Shown here: one piece after another, positions 61,924-64,000 of the stretch
Layout: every line of letters begins with the position of its first letter
Numbering within the stretch: the first letter of the stretch is position 1
Assembly (NCBI GenBank): GCA_002716045.1
Contig: PAZC01000046.1
Span: forward strand, 74,297 to 138,296
DNA: 64,000 bases
Direction: 5' to 3'
Origin: Opitutia bacterium
GTDB lineage: Bacteria; Verrucomicrobiota; Verrucomicrobiia; Opitutales; Seribacteraceae
The notes under the pieces: generated by a model
The model's database searches: none
Seen by the model: only the letters and a program-made list of their open reading frames with translations
What the model was told of the DNA's origin: nothing
Made by a program: the position numbers and the translations under genes

Positions 61924-64000
61924 ATGAAGAAATCAATTTTCAAACAAAACGGAATAAGGAATCTAATAGTCCTGATCCTCGCGGCGATCGTTGCAACCAG
62001 TCTGCATGGACAGAATCTGACACCTGATCAAATGCGGAGATTTCAAGCCCTGAATCCGGATCAGCAGGCCGAGTTAATGGAACGGTTACATGGCTCGGTT
62101 GCTTCGACGAAGCCTGTAGTTGGCGAATCAGTTGGTCTTCCTGGATCGAACCAACCTGAATTGGATAAGCAAACTGAAAAGGAGGGCTTGAGCATTGAAG
62201 AAGACACGACTGTAACTCTGGCCGAATACGAATTAGAATTGGAAGTGGACTTACTCCGTCTCGAGAAACTTTTAAATGATATTGGATCAGACGAGAGTGA
62301 GCGTAGGTTGCAACTAACTAAGCGCTTGGCCGCCGCCAGAAGTTTGCTGGACCAAGTGCGATCCTTGCAATTGAAGGAAATCCAGAAGCGAGTCGACGAG
62401 ATTGAAAAGCCAAGTGAACCTGAGCTCAGGCCGTTCGGTCATGATTTGTTTTCTGAAACTCCATCTACCTTCGCCCCTGTCGATGACGCTCCTGTTCCCC
62501 CGGACTACGTAGTGGGTCCGGGAGACATTTTGGAAGTCCAGATCTTTGGCAAGGAGAACCGCCAGTATGCCTTGAGCATCAATCGAGACGGGCTCATTAA
62601 ATTTCCGGAGATTGGGCCTGTTAACGTTTTTGAGCGAGGTGCTGATTTCCAAAGCTTGAAGACACTTCTTCGGTCAAAGGTCTTGGAGAGTTATGGCGAG
62701 GGTGTGCAGACTTCCGTTTCAATGGGTCCTTTGCGTTCCATTCGCATTTTCCTCCTCGGGGACGTTTTTCGCCCTGGTTCTTATGTCGTTAGTTCACTTT
62801 CTACTTTAACTAATGCCCTTTTTGCGGGAGGGGGAGTCACTGAAATTGGCAGCATGCGCAACATTCAGTTGAAGCGAAAGGGAGAATTAATTGGCCAATT
62901 TGATTTATACGATTTACTTTTGCGAGGAGACACTAGCAAAGATCGCCAAGTGCAACCGGGAGACGTTATATTTGCTCCTTCCGTGGGTAGCGTCGTTGGT
63001 GTTTCGGGAGCAATCCGGAGACCGGCTCTCTACGAGTTGAAGGACGAAAAAGAACTAGGTGAACTGTTGGTTTTGGCTGGCGGGCTTTTGCCTTCTAGCT
63101 TTGAGAGTTTGTGCCGTGTGGAACGTGTTGACGATTCCGGGCGGCGTGAGGTTCGCAACGTCGATTTGAGCAAACCGGAAGGCCTTGGCTTCCAGTTACA
63201 GGATGGTGACATGGTTCATGTCTTTTCCTCTTTGGTGAAATTTAGTAAAATCGTTGGGTTGAAAGGTCATGTTGAGCGTCCGGGAAAATTTCAATGGCGT
63301 CCGGGTTTGCGTTTGGTTGACTTGGTTCCAAACAAGGAAGCATTGCTCGAGAAACCTGATCTAGATTATGCATTGGTTCGCCGGGAAAATTTGGAAACAG
63401 GCGAAGTGACCGCTTTTTCTTTTTCTCCTCGGATTGCATTTTCCAATAGTGATTCAAAAGAAAATCTGGAGCTCGAGCCCAAGGACCAAGTCTTTTTCTT
63501 CGATGGGCAAAATTCCAAATCTCGGCATGAGATCGTTAACTCTTTGCTAGAGGAGCTACGTCACCAGACCCGCCCCGGAGCAAATGCCTCGCTGGTTAGT
63601 GTTTCGGGTCCCGTTCATTTCCCCGGTGAATACCCTCTTGCGGAAGGGATGAGGATTTCCGATTTAATTCTTGCCGGTGGAAATATGAAGGACGTTGCCT
63701 ATGTCCTTAGCGCTGAACTCACTCGTTACCATTACAAGCCTGATGGTGGTGTGGGTATTGAGCATCTGACCATCGCGTCTTTGTCTGACCTCGCCAATAA
63801 TCCTGAACAGGATTTGCCTCTGCAGCCATATGACAATCTTAGGATCAAGCCGTTGCCCGATTGGGCTGAGCGTGGAACGGTGGAGATTCTTGGCGAAGTT
63901 CGTTTCCCCGGAATATACCCAATTCGTCGTGGTGAAACATTGTCCGAGGCACTGAATCGCGCAGGAGGTCTTACCGAGCATGCATTCGCCAATGGTTCAG
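61924..64000 (+). CDS. SLBB-domain polysaccharide export protein (Wza-like; 3'-truncated)
   Basis: Starts at ATG 61924 and runs off the window with 692 codons seen. A signal peptide (NLIVLILAAIVATSLHG, then Q) precedes a charged coiled coil (~90-160; LELEVDLLRLEKLLNDIG). From ~191 is a poly-export domain (DYVVGPGDILEVQIFGKENR; INRDGLIKFPEIGPV), followed by at least four SLBB-like units (FLLGDVFRPGSYVVSSLST; VVGVSGAIRRPALYELKD; VSVSGPVHFPGEYPLAEG; VEILGEVRFPGIYPIRRG). This many SLBB repeats suggests a long periplasm-spanning export channel, larger than E. coli Wza (379 residues). It follows the Wzi-like gene by 3 bases. Confidence 0.9.
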   Translation, partial: MKKSIFKQNGIRNLIVLILAAIVATSLHGQNLTPDQMRRFQALNPDQQAELMERLHGSVASTKPVVGESVGLPGSNQPELDKQTEKEGLSIEEDTTVTLAEYELELEVDLLRLEKLLNDIGSDESERRLQLTKRLAAARSLLDQVRSLQLKEIQKRVDEIEKPSEPELRPFGHDLFSETPSTFAPVDDAPVPPDYVVGPGDILEVQIFGKENRQYALSINRDGLIKFPEIGPVNVFERGADFQSLKTLLRSKVLESYGEGVQTSVSMGPLRSIRIFLLGDVFRPGSYVVSSLSTLTNALFAGGGVTEIGSMRNIQLKRKGELIGQFDLYDLLLRGDTSKDRQVQPGDVIFAPSVGSVVGVSGAIRRPALYELKDEKELGELLVLAGGLLPSSFESLCRVERVDDSGRREVRNVDLSKPEGLGFQLQDGDMVHVFSSLVKFSKIVGLKGHVERPGKFQWRPGLRLVDLVPNKEALLEKPDLDYALVRRENLETGEVTAFSFSPRIAFSNSDSKENLELEPKDQVFFFDGQNSKSRHEIVNSLLEELRHQTRPGANASLVSVSGPVHFPGEYPLAEGMRISDLILAGGNMKDVAYVLSAELTRYHYKPDGGVGIEHLTIASLSDLANNPEQDLPLQPYDNLRIKPLPDWAERGTVEILGEVRFPGIYPIRRGETLSEALNRAGGLTEHAFANGS

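Overview
The window reads as a stretch of chromosome from a free-living Gram-negative bacterium, most likely a Verrucomicrobiota member near the Opitutales/Puniceicoccales. This is an inference. It rests on a secreted protease with the Trp/Tyr-rich C-terminal domain common in that group, a secreted protein with two copies of a verrucomicrobial-type repeat, a long Bacteroidetes-like PurF, LpxA-dependent lipid A synthesis, frequent GTG/TTG starts and few strong ribosome binding sites. I found no rRNA, tRNA, CRISPR array, insertion sequence or prophage, and no gene-free gap longer than 300 bases.

Layout. 1-1351: end of a prenyltransferase/squalene-oxidase-repeat protein and a secreted unknown. 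1415-6735: housekeeping genes ftsY, aroB, an unknown, lpxA, an IscA-type Fe-S protein, infC and crcB. 6821-10357: exported proteins (Pro-rich protein, trypsin-like protease, membrane-anchored SGNH protein). 10483-27058: an O-antigen/exopolysaccharide locus with Wzm-type permease, GT4, SDR, a surface repeat protein and a methyltransferase on the plus strand; asparagine synthase, a three-domain glycosyltransferase, a methyltransferase and a Wzt-type ATPase on the minus strand; then a plus-strand dTDP-sugar operon (epimerase/reductase-like, rmlB, rmlA, GT2). 27139-31342: metK-ahcY, obgE and two tiny overlapping genes. 31352-34275 (minus): yaaA, isochorismatase-like hydrolase, EEP lipoprotein. 34367-39063: fdhD, VOC protein, YdeP-type molybdenum oxidoreductase, ctaA.

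39159-47220: a ten-gene Mrp/Mbh-like cation/proton antiporter operon (E-F-G-MbhD-B-C-D plus two more antiporter-like subunits and a small membrane protein) without full-length MrpA. 47393-48893: lytic transglycosylase lipoprotein and a Xer recombinase. 48968-55016: purS-FAH-purQ-purL-purF, with a fumarylacetoacetate-hydrolase-family gene inside the purine operon. 55124-60237: HNH nuclease, then glnD and a GAF histidine kinase on the minus strand. 60433-64000: a Wzi-like outer-membrane protein and an SLBB/Wza-like export protein that runs off the window, marking a second polysaccharide-export locus.

How the genes fit together. The Wzm/Wzt exporter, rhamnose-type precursor genes, glycosyltransferases and methyltransferases describe synthesis and ABC-dependent export of a modified, probably deoxyhexose-containing glycan. 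MetK and AhcY maintain the S-adenosylmethionine pool that its methyltransferases use. FdhD plausibly matures the neighbouring YdeP-type enzyme. The most unusual features are the Mrp/Mbh-like complex with a His-rich MrpC loop, the rhamnose operon with a plant UER1-like enzyme and no rmlC, the FAH gene among the pur genes, the unknown between aroB and lpxA, and the coupled 80/55-residue gene pair.
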